NCBI GenBank assembly: GCA_964423615.1
Contig: CAYRFQ010000024.1
Span: 34,499 to 98,498, forward strand
Origin: CAYRFQ01 sp964423615
GTDB lineage: Bacteria > Planctomycetota > Planctomycetia > Gemmatales > Gemmataceae
Length of the DNA stretch: 64,000 nt
Direction: 5' to 3'
Shown here in pieces: positions 46,715-54,820 of this stretch. Each line of letters starts with the position of its first letter. Positions within the stretch are counted from its first letter, which is position 1. Both the position numbers and the translations under genes were made by a program. The notes under the pieces are model-generated. The model saw only the letters and a program-made list of their open reading frames with translations, did no database searches and was not told where the DNA came from.

Positions 46715-47646
46715 TTTGCTCCCCACAACTGGGCTTCCGCCAGAACCTCGTTTTGAAATTTCTGCAACGGACCTGGATGAACGAGATCGAGATCCTCCAA
46801 CGCCTGTCCCAGCGTGAAGTTCGCGACTCGTTCGTATTGGACCATTTGCAGTACTCGATCCAAAACGTCAGCGGCGTGGAAGGCTTTTGCCTCGGGGATA
46901 TCGGCATGCGTCAAAAGCTTTCGAGCGTCTTGGATCTCGCTTTGCAACGCCGGGTGTAATTCCTGGAGTGCTTCGGATGTAAATGCCTCCATCATGCCTT
47001 CAAGATGCTCTCCCAGAAGTTCTTCTCCAGTGAATCCAGCGTCGGGCATGAATGCATTGTGGAGGTGATGTGAGAGTCCAGCGAGGAAGGGCAACTCAGG
47101 GGTAGCGTCGAAAAAAGGAGCAACGAGGACAGACGTCACTGCCACTATATAGCAATGGTCGGCATGGTTCTCGGGAGGTTCCAAAATGAGCCGAGGATGT
47201 CCCGGTCGAGTTGCACCAGCTCGAGGTTGTCCAGCCAACCGTAAGGCGAATGCAGGTGGAGCCTCTTCGCCGTGCGCTTCAGGTTGAAGGAGGAGGTCAA
47301 TACCATCAAGGAGGTTAGCAAAGGTGGTCGGGTGCAGATGAGGTCGTAATTCTTCAATTGTCCTGCGATACACCTGTCTCTGAGCCGCAACGCTGAGACC
47401 TCCTCTCGTCATGACTTCGGTGTTAATCCCGGCGAGGCGTGCTCCGGCTACGGCTTGAGTCACTTCTCTCCACAGGATCGAGTCTGGAGGCTCGCCTTTC
47501 CGGAAGGTTTGCCATGCTCGCAAGAAGCCTCTTGACGCCAGACTCGTCAAATCTCCTGCAACATAGACACGTTTCAGGTCGTTAATTTCACCAAGAAGAG
47601 GGACTAGAGTGTCGACTCCAAGTTTCTCTGTAGGACTCCCAGACAT
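46711..47646 (-). CDS. Helical HD-like protein of unknown function
   Basis: 311 residues from the ATG at 47646 (AAGGAGG 6 nt upstream, the best ribosome binding site of the operon). It is mostly helical. A compact metal-site-like block SHHLHNAFMPDAGFTGEEL lies near residue 200, with earlier His residues in NHADHCY, giving an HD-type H...HH...D pattern. HD-domain proteins include phosphohydrolases and also mixed-valent di-iron oxygenases such as MIOX and PhnZ. I do not recognise a named family; the HD call is inference. It lies between the methyltransferase and the EboD-like cyclase. Confidence 0.5.
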   Translation of the reverse strand: MSGSPTEKLGVDTLVPLLGEINDLKRVYVAGDLTSLASRGFLRAWQTFRKGEPPDSILWREVTQAVAGARLAGINTEVMTRGGLSVAAQRQVYRRTIEELRPHLHPTTFANLLDGIDLLLQPEAHGEEAPPAFALRLAGQPRAGATRPGHPRLILEPPENHADHCYIVAVTSVLVAPFFDATPELPFLAGLSHHLHNAFMPDAGFTGEELLGEHLEGMMEAFTSEALQELHPALQSEIQDARKLLTHADIPEAKAFHAADVLDRVLQMVQYERVANFTLGQALEDLDLVHPGPLQKFQNEVLAEAQLWGAK

Positions 47647-47677
47647 ACGATGCCTCCTTTTTGTTCGAAGAATGCAA

Positions 47678-48964
47678 TTAGCTTTGGAGGCTGGACACGA
47701 ACGTCTCGGCACTTGCATCAGCGATGGATTGCGAGATGATTCCTTCTGGAACAGACTGTTGGAGTTGCTGCTCGAAGGCCAAGACGTGTTCGATGGCTAC
47801 TTTCATGGAATCGTGATCAATTTCGTGCACGTCAACAGGCTTACCTACTCCCTCAAGCATGGTCACAGTGAGTCGTCCACCGAGATGTTGACGGAACTCT
47901 TCTAGGCCATCCAAGAGTACATTGATGTCATCTTTAAGCAACGGATCGCTCAGGGGCATGCCGAGATTGTGGATGCACCGAAGAACTCGTTCCGCATCTT
48001 GGTGAGGCAAACCGTGTACGAGCGACGAATAGACCACGTCGATCGCCACACCGATTCCGACCGCTTCTCCATGACGAATGCGAAAGTTACTCATCGGTTC
48101 GAGTTTGTGGGCCGACCAATGACCAAAGTCGAGTGGACGTGCTTCAAGAGCTTCGAACGGATCACCACCATGGGTGATGTGTTTCAAATGCCACTTGGCC
48201 GATTCCATGATGACCGGAGCCGTTGCGGTCATGTCGCGATTTCGAATTTTCCGAGCAGAACGACAGATTTGGTCGAAGAACTCACGACTCTTGAGCAACG
48301 ACACCTTCACAGCTTCGGAGAACCCACTAACAAAATCACGATCAGGAAGTGTTCCGAGCAAACTGAAATCGTTGATGACTGCCCATGGTACGGCAAACGT
48401 CCCCATCCAATTCTTTTTGTTGAACAAGTTGACGGCATTTTTAACACCGACTCCAGAGTCGTCTTGGCCAAGAACAGTGGTCGGGAATCGAATAAGTCGT
48501 ATCCCTCGGTGCGCCACGGCGGCAGCAAAACCGACCGCGTCAAGGACAGCTCCCCCTCCGACCACGATAATGTAGCTCCGACGGTCGAGGTTCGATCGAT
48601 TCATGACCGCTAGCATTTGTTGGATGATGTCAGGATCGTTCTTGCAGGCTTCACCTCCTTCGACCAATTGAACTTCGTCGGTCAATTCCGCCTTCTCTGG
48701 GTTGCTTCGAATTATCGAGGCGAGCCGTTCCGCGAATTGCGGATTCGCCTGGGCTACATGACCGTCGATCCAGATTTGCACTTTTGCGGGGTGATCGCCG
48801 CTTTGTTCCAGGACGTCTATCAAAACTTGTTGGTCTTCAGCCGTCACGTCGTTCGTGAAGCGAAGGCGGTGGCGGAAGGGAACAGAAAAATTAATGTCAC
48901 ACTGCTCGATCATTGGATTATCAAACTCCGTAAAGTCTTCGTAGTCGGGCCAAAACGCAGACAT
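47678..48964 (-). CDS. eboD: EboD-like 3-dehydroquinate-synthase-family cyclase
   Basis: 428 residues at most. The sugar-phosphate cyclase core is clear: GGEACKNDPDII, VVGGGAVLDAVGFAAAVAHR, FPTTVLGQDDSGVGVKNAVN, GFSEAVKVSLLK and PLDFGHWSAHKLE..., with metal ligands in GFSEA, HGEAVGIG and GHWSAHK. The PLDFGHWSAHKLE and GVGVKNAVN blocks resemble EboD of the Ebo operon more than core AroB. It should close a seven-carbon keto-sugar phosphate into a cyclitol or dehydroquinate-like ring; the true substrate of EboD is not established. The ATG at 48964 has no close ribosome binding site; one at 48913 also fits the family start. It heads the eight-gene operon. Confidence 0.85.
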   Translation of the reverse strand: MSAFWPDYEDFTEFDNPMIEQCDINFSVPFRHRLRFTNDVTAEDQQVLIDVLEQSGDHPAKVQIWIDGHVAQANPQFAERLASIIRSNPEKAELTDEVQLVEGGEACKNDPDIIQQMLAVMNRSNLDRRSYIIVVGGGAVLDAVGFAAAVAHRGIRLIRFPTTVLGQDDSGVGVKNAVNLFNKKNWMGTFAVPWAVINDFSLLGTLPDRDFVSGFSEAVKVSLLKSREFFDQICRSARKIRNRDMTATAPVIMESAKWHLKHITHGGDPFEALEARPLDFGHWSAHKLEPMSNFRIRHGEAVGIGVAIDVVYSSLVHGLPHQDAERVLRCIHNLGMPLSDPLLKDDINVLLDGLEEFRQHLGGRLTVTMLEGVGKPVDVHEIDHDSMKVAIEHVLAFEQQLQQSVPEGIISQSIADASAETFVSSLQS

Positions 48965-49393
48965 CGGTGCGAAGTCAGCCTCTGTGAAGTGTACCTGAAC
49001 ACAACACTGGGCGACCGTCCAAGTTCAGTATTGATTGGTATGTATGAGGACGTGTATTGCAGCGATGGGTTGAGCAAGATACACAATCATTAGTCGAAAT
49101 CATCCATAGTCCACATTGTCTCTCGGACAAGATTTTTTTTCATTTTTCCAACATGGATTAGCGTCACGCTAACGATCCCTTGTGTGAATGTGAGAAGTTT
49201 TGCTGTATCAGTCTTCTTTCAGGATTTGGTCCAACCTCCAATGTTGTCGATGGTCTCATAATGATTTTGGAGTGATTGGATCGTGCTTCATCCGGTTACG
49301 TCTTGACCAACCAGAAATCGTGATTGAGACAAAACTAACTGCCACCGAATTGTCTTCTGCAATAAAGTGGCGTGGAGAAAGGATCAAACAGTG
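48965..49393. other. Divergent promoter region of the cyclitol and N-demethylase gene sets
   Basis: 429 nt between the minus-strand EboD operon and the plus-strand DmmA-like gene. The middle is AT-rich with an 8-T run near 49131-49140, and a perfect 15-nt palindrome follows at 49158-49172. A 64-codon frame (49200-49394) has a TTG start and no family features. GGAGAAAGGA precedes the DmmA-like start. Confidence 0.5.
49158..49172. promoter_or_regulatory. Perfect 15-nt palindrome, operator candidate
   Basis: TTAGCGT-C-ACGCTAA, 7-bp arms around one base, no mismatch. It stands 194 nt before the EboD-like start and 222 nt before the DmmA-like start, in the only shared control region, so a dimeric repressor or activator could govern both sets at once. 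No regulator gene is recognised in the neighbourhood. Confidence 0.5.
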
Positions 49394-50050
49394 ATGCTCA
49401 CGTTACTAGAGCCTGATCCCAATGCGAGACTCCATTTATTGGTTGGTCACGGGAAGGCCAACAGCTCATTTCAACGACTCTTACAAGGACTCTCGAATGA
49501 AGCCAAGGCAGAGTTGTTTTATGTGCAACACGAGGCTCCACAGAATCATTGGTTTTCGAGCTTTAAAACCCGTACCGACTGGGCGACTCATTTGTTTCCA
49601 GACGAGGAAGGGTTGTTGGCGGGTCTGGAGAGATTTCTGTTGCATTGTCGGATGGGGCTACGGTTGTACGTGTATGGACACCAAGTGTTCGTAAATTCGG
49701 TCGTCCTAGTCGCAAAACGAAGCGGTTTAAACAACGATGAGATTCAAACAGAATGCACGCCCAACAACAATCGAATCGTTTATTGCGTACATTGTCGAAC
49801 ACTCAACCATGATGTTAAAACGCCTTTGACACATTGTTCAGGTTGCCATCGTCATTTGGAAATTCGTGATCACTACTCACACCGACTGGGGGCTTACAAA
49901 GGAGTCGTTTGCAACGCCGAAGAACCAGGACCAATCCCCGTTATCAGGAGTGCTCCTTACAATGCAGCAGACGGTAGAAGTCGAGGTGGCGGAGATCAAT
50001 CAGGTCACTCCACTAATCAAACAGTTTCGTTTTCAACCAACGTACATTAA
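49394..50050 (+). CDS. DmmA-like subunit of a haem-dependent N-demethylase/monooxygenase
   Basis: 218 residues from the ATG at 49394 (a GTG at 49391 is also possible). The C-terminal zinc-knuckle block VYCVHCRTLNHDV...HCSGCHRHLEIRDHYSHRLGAYKG matches the DmmA family of dimethylamine-monooxygenase-type systems, partners of a flavin/2Fe-2S reductase and a DUF3445 haem protein. The family normally ends shortly after AEEPG; here the frame runs 89 nt into the reductase gene and the last 35 residues are polar and look non-native. The subunit's own reaction is not established. It is first in a plus-strand trio. Confidence 0.75.
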   Translation: MLTLLEPDPNARLHLLVGHGKANSSFQRLLQGLSNEAKAELFYVQHEAPQNHWFSSFKTRTDWATHLFPDEEGLLAGLERFLLHCRMGLRLYVYGHQVFVNSVVLVAKRSGLNNDEIQTECTPNNNRIVYCVHCRTLNHDVKTPLTHCSGCHRHLEIRDHYSHRLGAYKGVVCNAEEPGPIPVIRSAPYNAADGRSRGGGDQSGHSTNQTVSFSTNVH

Positions 50051-50918
50051 CACTCTTCCACCATTCTCCGGTGGAAGTCACATCATCGTTATTTTACAAA
50101 CCCCTGATCGAGAATTTCGAAATCCGTACTCGTTGATCAGTTCCCCCCGGAATTTAAGTCATTACGAAATTGCTGTGCGGAGGAAAGAAGATGGGCGCGG
50201 AGGTTCCGTGTTTCTACACGACCAATTGAACGTTGGAAGCCGATTACGCGTGACTTCTCCTCTGAACTTTTTTCCTCTGGTCAAATTAGCTCGAAAACAT
50301 CTTTTCGTTGCAGGCGGTGTTGGAATTACACCTTTCCTGACCATGATCGATGACTTGCGTGGGACTGAGGTGATGTGGGAGTTGCACTACGCCACTCGCA
50401 GCATCGAAGATGCTTACTATGGCTTGCGACTTCGCGAAAAACATGGTCAAAGAGTTCATCTCTACTACGACGATGCCGGTCATCGAATCAACTTCCTTCA
50501 TATCTTAGCAGACCAGCCGTTGGGCACTCACGTGTACACGTGCGGTCCACTCGGCATGATGAACGCTGTTCGGAGAGAAGCCACTGCCGTCGGTTGGTCA
50601 AACAGTCACATTCACTCAGAGGAATTCAAAGCTCCAACAGTCGGAGTTCCGTTTGATGCCTATCTGTCAAAAAGCAAGAAGTTAATAAACGTTCCTTCCG
50701 AACTTAGTCTGCTCGAATCGATCGAAACGGCTGGCGTTAGTGTTCCCAATCTGTGTCGTGGAGGTGTCTGTGGAAAGTGTGAAACGAATGTCCTCGAAGT
50801 GGACGGTCAACTGGTCCATAATGACCATTGGCTGACGGAAGCTCAAAAAGCTAGTGGAAAAAAGTTGATGTGCTGCGTATCCCGGCTGGAAGGCGCACGA
50901 TTGGTACTTGATATCTGA
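49962..50918 (+). CDS. Flavin and [2Fe-2S] oxidoreductase (phthalate-dioxygenase-reductase type)
   Basis: 318 residues from the ATG at 49962 (AGGAG 11 nt upstream); the frame is open to 49866 but the family start fits 49962. Order: flavin-binding barrel with FRNPYSLISSP, NAD-binding domain with LFVAGGVGITPFLTM and YTCGPLGMM, then a C-terminal plant-type ferredoxin CRGGVCGKCETN...MCCVSR holding the four cluster cysteines. It should pass electrons from NAD(P)H to the DUF3445 haem subunit. It overlaps the DmmA-like gene by 89 nt and ends 37 nt before the DUF3445 gene. Confidence 0.88.
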   Translation: MQQTVEVEVAEINQVTPLIKQFRFQPTYINTLPPFSGGSHIIVILQTPDREFRNPYSLISSPRNLSHYEIAVRRKEDGRGGSVFLHDQLNVGSRLRVTSPLNFFPLVKLARKHLFVAGGVGITPFLTMIDDLRGTEVMWELHYATRSIEDAYYGLRLREKHGQRVHLYYDDAGHRINFLHILADQPLGTHVYTCGPLGMMNAVRREATAVGWSNSHIHSEEFKAPTVGVPFDAYLSKSKKLINVPSELSLLESIETAGVSVPNLCRGGVCGKCETNVLEVDGQLVHNDHWLTEAQKASGKKLMCCVSRLEGARLVLDI

Positions 50919-50955
50919 CACGAACAACAGGCTAAGCGAAAAGTGAGGATTTCTC

Positions 50956-51972
50956 ATGTCCATCCTCTTTAAACCCGACGAGACTTTCCGAGGTGATTTT
51001 CATTATTCGAACAGTCCAGAAGCCATCCGACGGTTTCCATTTCCGTTCGATGACGACCAATACATGTACTCGGTGAATATAGAGCCACACACTGGTGGAG
51101 CACCTGGAAGTTGTTTCGAATTTCCGATCGACGTCGATGAGCATTACATAGCAGAATGCCGCGAGCGAGCCATCTGCCTTGACACGACTCCTCATAGATA
51201 CATGTCCTTGCCGCACATGACGACGGCCCAATGGGATGCCCTTGAGTTGATCATGACCAGCCTGGCACGCGACTACCCGGACCACTTCCATTTAGAGCAA
51301 CAAGGCACTCAATGGCGCTGGACCAATCGTCCATTGAACGTCGAAAACACGTTTGTCTTTGGCGATGTTTCGACCCTTCCGCTGGAACCTCTCGAGTACA
51401 TCACTCGGCAAACACAGGGAGACTGGACATTACTCGACCAACGCGAGGGAACTCTCTGGCTCGATGCTGGAATGGTAACTTCTCCTGCAGATTGGTCCCT
51501 CTATTTCGATTTCGGGATGAACTTCATGGAGTGGCACAAGCCAGTTCCTCTAGCACACCAGATGGGTGTCTTTGACCGTGCCCTCAAGTACCTTTTGAAT
51601 TTGCAATATGGCAATCCGGTACGTCGATTGAACTGGAGTTTGACTATACATCCGAGGTTGGACACCTCGACGGAACAGTACCACGAATGGGGGCCTGATC
51701 GCAACAAAGTGACACTGGAGAATGCTGGCGAGCTTGTCCATCTCCGGGTAGAACTGCAAGCCTTGTGGCGATTGCCTCGCAGCAATTCCATCGCTTTTAG
51801 CATTCGCAGTTACCTAATTAGCCTCCAAGAACTCGCTACTGTTCCGGGTTGGGCTGGTCGCCTGTGCCGTGTTTTAGAAAACTTACGACCGGAGTTGGTC
51901 GAGTACAAGGGATTGACACGGTACAAGCACACTGTTGTGGAATGGTTGTCTCGGCACGATACTCCAGATTGA
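50956..51972 (+). CDS. DUF3445 haem-dependent oxidative N-demethylase family protein
   Basis: 338 residues, the usual length. Family blocks are clear: the start GGAPGSCFEFPIDVDEHYIA, the central RREGTL-like WTLLDQREGTLWLDAGMVTSPADWSL and LAHQMGVFDRALKYLLNL, and a C-terminal LRVELQALWRLPRSNSIAFSIRSYL. Members hold a b-type haem and oxidatively remove methyl groups from secondary or tertiary amines, using electrons from a reductase like the one upstream. GAGG lies 7 nt before the ATG. With the DmmA-like and reductase genes it completes the set. The amine substrate is unknown, but the divergent cyclitol/glycoside operon suggests a local one. Confidence 0.85.
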   Translation: MSILFKPDETFRGDFHYSNSPEAIRRFPFPFDDDQYMYSVNIEPHTGGAPGSCFEFPIDVDEHYIAECRERAICLDTTPHRYMSLPHMTTAQWDALELIMTSLARDYPDHFHLEQQGTQWRWTNRPLNVENTFVFGDVSTLPLEPLEYITRQTQGDWTLLDQREGTLWLDAGMVTSPADWSLYFDFGMNFMEWHKPVPLAHQMGVFDRALKYLLNLQYGNPVRRLNWSLTIHPRLDTSTEQYHEWGPDRNKVTLENAGELVHLRVELQALWRLPRSNSIAFSIRSYLISLQELATVPGWAGRLCRVLENLRPELVEYKGLTRYKHTVVEWLSRHDTPD

Positions 51973-52177
51973 GAGTACACCGACGCAAGACAATTTCCAT
52001 CGTCGGAACGTTGCTTCCCGTTTCCAAGACATCACAGACACCCTCAACAGCCTCCTGCGGGTGGAAATTGCCCAGCGATCCTAGCTATGAATTAAATAGG
52101 ATCAGGTTGGAGTCTGAACGTCTGATCGTAAGTCATCTCCAACCCGACTGGGCCGCTGCTCACGAGGTCAACTTTCG

Positions 52178-54820
52178 ATGAATGATGTCAATCCGAAAGA
52201 ACTAATATTCACTACAGGAGCAACCGGCTATGTTGGCGGCCGGTTGGTTCCAGATTTGCTGGAAGCAAACTATGCGGTGCGGTGCCTGGCCCGCGAACCA
52301 CGAAAACTCGACGAACGACCCTGGCGAACCCACCCGAGTGTGGAGATTGTCCAAGGGGATATGTCGGACGTGGACGTTTTGGCCGAACAGCTCCAAGGTT
52401 GTTCTGTAGGGTATTATTTGGTCCATTCCATGGAAGCCACCGGTGGAATGTATGCCGAACGCGACAAGCAACTCGCAAGCCACTTTGCTCAAGCCGCTGC
52501 CAAAAGTGGTCTCAAACGCATTATCTATCTCGGCGGCCTGGGGGAAATGGGAGGTGGACTCAGTGAGCACCTTCGATCTCGCCGCGAAGTGGAACTGATG
52601 CTCGGTTCTACCGGCGTCCCAGTAACCACCTTCCGGGCTGCCATGATCATCGGAGCCGGCTCGGCATCTTTCGAAATTCTCCGATACTTGGTGGAACGCC
52701 TACCTATAATGGTCACTCCCTCGTGGGTGAAAACCGAATCACAACCTGTTGCCATTACCGACGTCTTGCACTGGCTCGTTCGATGTCTGAGTGTGGAAGA
52801 AACGATAGGCAAAACTTTGGAGATTGGCGGTCCTGACGTATTGCCGTACACCGAATTGATGCAAATTATGGCTGCGGAACTCCAACTAGGTCGCCGAATC
52901 ATTTTTCCACTGCCAGTGCTCACCCCCCGGCTCAGTTCCATGTGGATCAGTCTCGTTACACCGGTTTCCTACCGGATCGCTCGACCACTGGCTGAAGGCC
53001 TCCGCAACCGTGTTGTCATGACGAACGAAGAAACTCAACGGCTCATGCCACATTCTCCGGTGGGAGTTCGCGAGGCCATTCGTCAAGCGGTGTTACAAAC
53101 CGAGTCGAATGACATTGAAACACGTTGGTCGGCCGCTGGTCCGATTCCGGGTGACCCCGAATGGGCGGGCGGTAAAGTGTTCACGGACCAGCGTTCGGTC
53201 ATGATACAGTCAGATCCGACCTCTGTTTTCGCTGCCGTTTGTAGAATCGGAGGGGGTAACGGATGGTACGCTGGCGACATCCTGTGGCGCATCCGGGGGT
53301 GGATGGATCAATTAGTTGGTGGACCTGGGCTGCGACGGGGGCGACGACATCCGGAACAAGTCGAGTTCGGAGAAGCTCTCGACTTCTGGCGAGTCGTAGG
53401 GATTGACCGGCCTCGGTCGTTGTCTTTGTTGGCCGAGATGAAACTACCAGGGAAGGCCATGCTCAACTTTGACCTGGCTCCTGCTGAAGACGGTAATCGT
53501 GTTAACCTGACCATGACTGCACGTTTTCGTCCAAAGGGCTTGTTCGGATTACTCTATTGGTACGCTGTGGTACCCTTACACGAGATTGTATTCGGTGGCA
53601 TGCTGAATGGGATTCGTAAAGAAGCAGAGAAGTCGTATCAAGCAAAACACAAGGAAGCCAACCCCGAGCCACAACCGGCAGCATCCGCCGCCGGGTACGG
53701 CCGAGCTCGGTTGTGGCTGGGGATTTCCGCCGTAGGGACAATGGTGACCCTCGCAACGTTAGGGTTGAGCACAGGCATATCGGCCAATGTACAACGGTTA
53801 GTGGACTCATCTGTCTTGTCACAGATACTTGCAATTCTTTGCTTCCTGTTACTCTATTCAGTTGTGCAATTGCCGTTTGACATTTTTGGGGGGTACGTTC
53901 TGCCCAAACGTTACAAACGACAACATCCATCCTTGGGGTCCTACTTCCTCGGTCTTATGCGCGGGGTCACGACTCATGTTTCGCTGATGTTTATTGCTGG
54001 CACGACGCTTTTGTTTGCCGGGAAGTACGGTGGGATTCTTGGCACTGTGGCGGCCGGATTAGTACTAACCTTACTCTTACTTCGTGGTAGACTATTGCTG
54101 GCATCGTTGATGGCGCCTCTAGCCCTGGACTCGGACAAAGCTCCAGCCTCTGGAAGTGAAAAATCTCTCCCGGTCTACACGGCAACGACGTCTGATGAAG
54201 GATTCACGGGCGGAGTGGTCGGCGTCTTCACACCCGAAATGCAAGTCCTACCCGCCAAGTGGCAAAACGTCCTCGGCCCCGAAGAATATGACTTGGCGGT
54301 AAAACGGCGTTCTCTGGCTGTCCGCACAGGGAGTTGGCTTCGTGGCCGCTCTGCTGCTCTCTTATTCACCCTTGCTGGGCTGACAATATCGGCCTGGTTG
54401 GTCCCTACAGAACTCATGGGCACAGCAGGCGGAGTCATAGAACTAAGTCTGTGGTTCAGTTTATGGTCGTTCATCGGCCTGCTAACACTTCCTACACTTA
54501 GCCGTCGGGGAGTTATCGAGGTTGACGAACGCGTACGAGCCGAAGGCGTTTCCCATCAGGCGATCCGTAATACTACAAGTAAACTTGATGACTTGCAGGA
54601 TGGTGAGGCTTATCGTCCTCCGCTCATTGAGACGATATTTCATCCAATCCCCAGTGTCAAAAATCGTCTCGAAGGACCAATACCACACGGTCTTATAGGG
54701 TGCTGGGACGCTGCTCGGACGTTCGTATACATAAGTATGTCAGGACTTGGACTTTTGGGACGAGCTGTTCATTGCAATTGTGGTAGGCCTTCGTTGTGGG
54801 TATTCTTGCCCATCGATTGA
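52178..54820 (+). CDS. SDR (atypical) - DUF2867 - membrane domain fusion
   Basis: 880 residues in three parts. Residues 1-300: an atypical NmrA/YbjT-like short-chain dehydrogenase with FTTGATGYVGGRLVPDLLE and a VEIVQGDMSD-like strand. Residues about 310-490: a DUF2867 domain (WYAGDILWRIRGWMDQLVGG...RRGRRHPEQVEFGEALDFW). Residues about 505-880: four to eight membrane spans with DIFGGYVLPKRYKRQ, resembling the membrane part of Ste24/M48 proteins but without HExxH, and a cysteine-bearing end RAVHCNCGRPSLW. The first two parts occur together widely; the third looks added. GAGGT lies 9 nt before the ATG. Reaction unknown. Confidence 0.6.
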   Translation: MNDVNPKELIFTTGATGYVGGRLVPDLLEANYAVRCLAREPRKLDERPWRTHPSVEIVQGDMSDVDVLAEQLQGCSVGYYLVHSMEATGGMYAERDKQLASHFAQAAAKSGLKRIIYLGGLGEMGGGLSEHLRSRREVELMLGSTGVPVTTFRAAMIIGAGSASFEILRYLVERLPIMVTPSWVKTESQPVAITDVLHWLVRCLSVEETIGKTLEIGGPDVLPYTELMQIMAAELQLGRRIIFPLPVLTPRLSSMWISLVTPVSYRIARPLAEGLRNRVVMTNEETQRLMPHSPVGVREAIRQAVLQTESNDIETRWSAAGPIPGDPEWAGGKVFTDQRSVMIQSDPTSVFAAVCRIGGGNGWYAGDILWRIRGWMDQLVGGPGLRRGRRHPEQVEFGEALDFWRVVGIDRPRSLSLLAEMKLPGKAMLNFDLAPAEDGNRVNLTMTARFRPKGLFGLLYWYAVVPLHEIVFGGMLNGIRKEAEKSYQAKHKEANPEPQPAASAAGYGRARLWLGISAVGTMVTLATLGLSTGISANVQRLVDSSVLSQILAILCFLLLYSVVQLPFDIFGGYVLPKRYKRQHPSLGSYFLGLMRGVTTHVSLMFIAGTTLLFAGKYGGILGTVAAGLVLTLLLLRGRLLLASLMAPLALDSDKAPASGSEKSLPVYTATTSDEGFTGGVVGVFTPEMQVLPAKWQNVLGPEEYDLAVKRRSLAVRTGSWLRGRSAALLFTLAGLTISAWLVPTELMGTAGGVIELSLWFSLWSFIGLLTLPTLSRRGVIEVDERVRAEGVSHQAIRNTTSKLDDLQDGEAYRPPLIETIFHPIPSVKNRLEGPIPHGLIGCWDAARTFVYISMSGLGLLGRAVHCNCGRPSLWVFLPID

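Noticed and set aside
49110..49140. Terminator-like TTGTC...GACAA with T-run
   Set aside because: 5-bp AT-rich stem and no plus-strand gene upstream that would need it.
49200..49394. 64-codon frame as possible precursor peptide for the YcaO enzyme
   Set aside because: TTG start without ribosome binding site, no leader/core pattern, on the other strand from the YcaO operon.
39784..51972. Reading the cluster as a canonical Ebo operon or as mycothiol synthesis
   Set aside because: EboA, EboB, EboC, EboE and EboF are not seen, and neither is a MshC/MshD-like pair; only parts of each logic are present.
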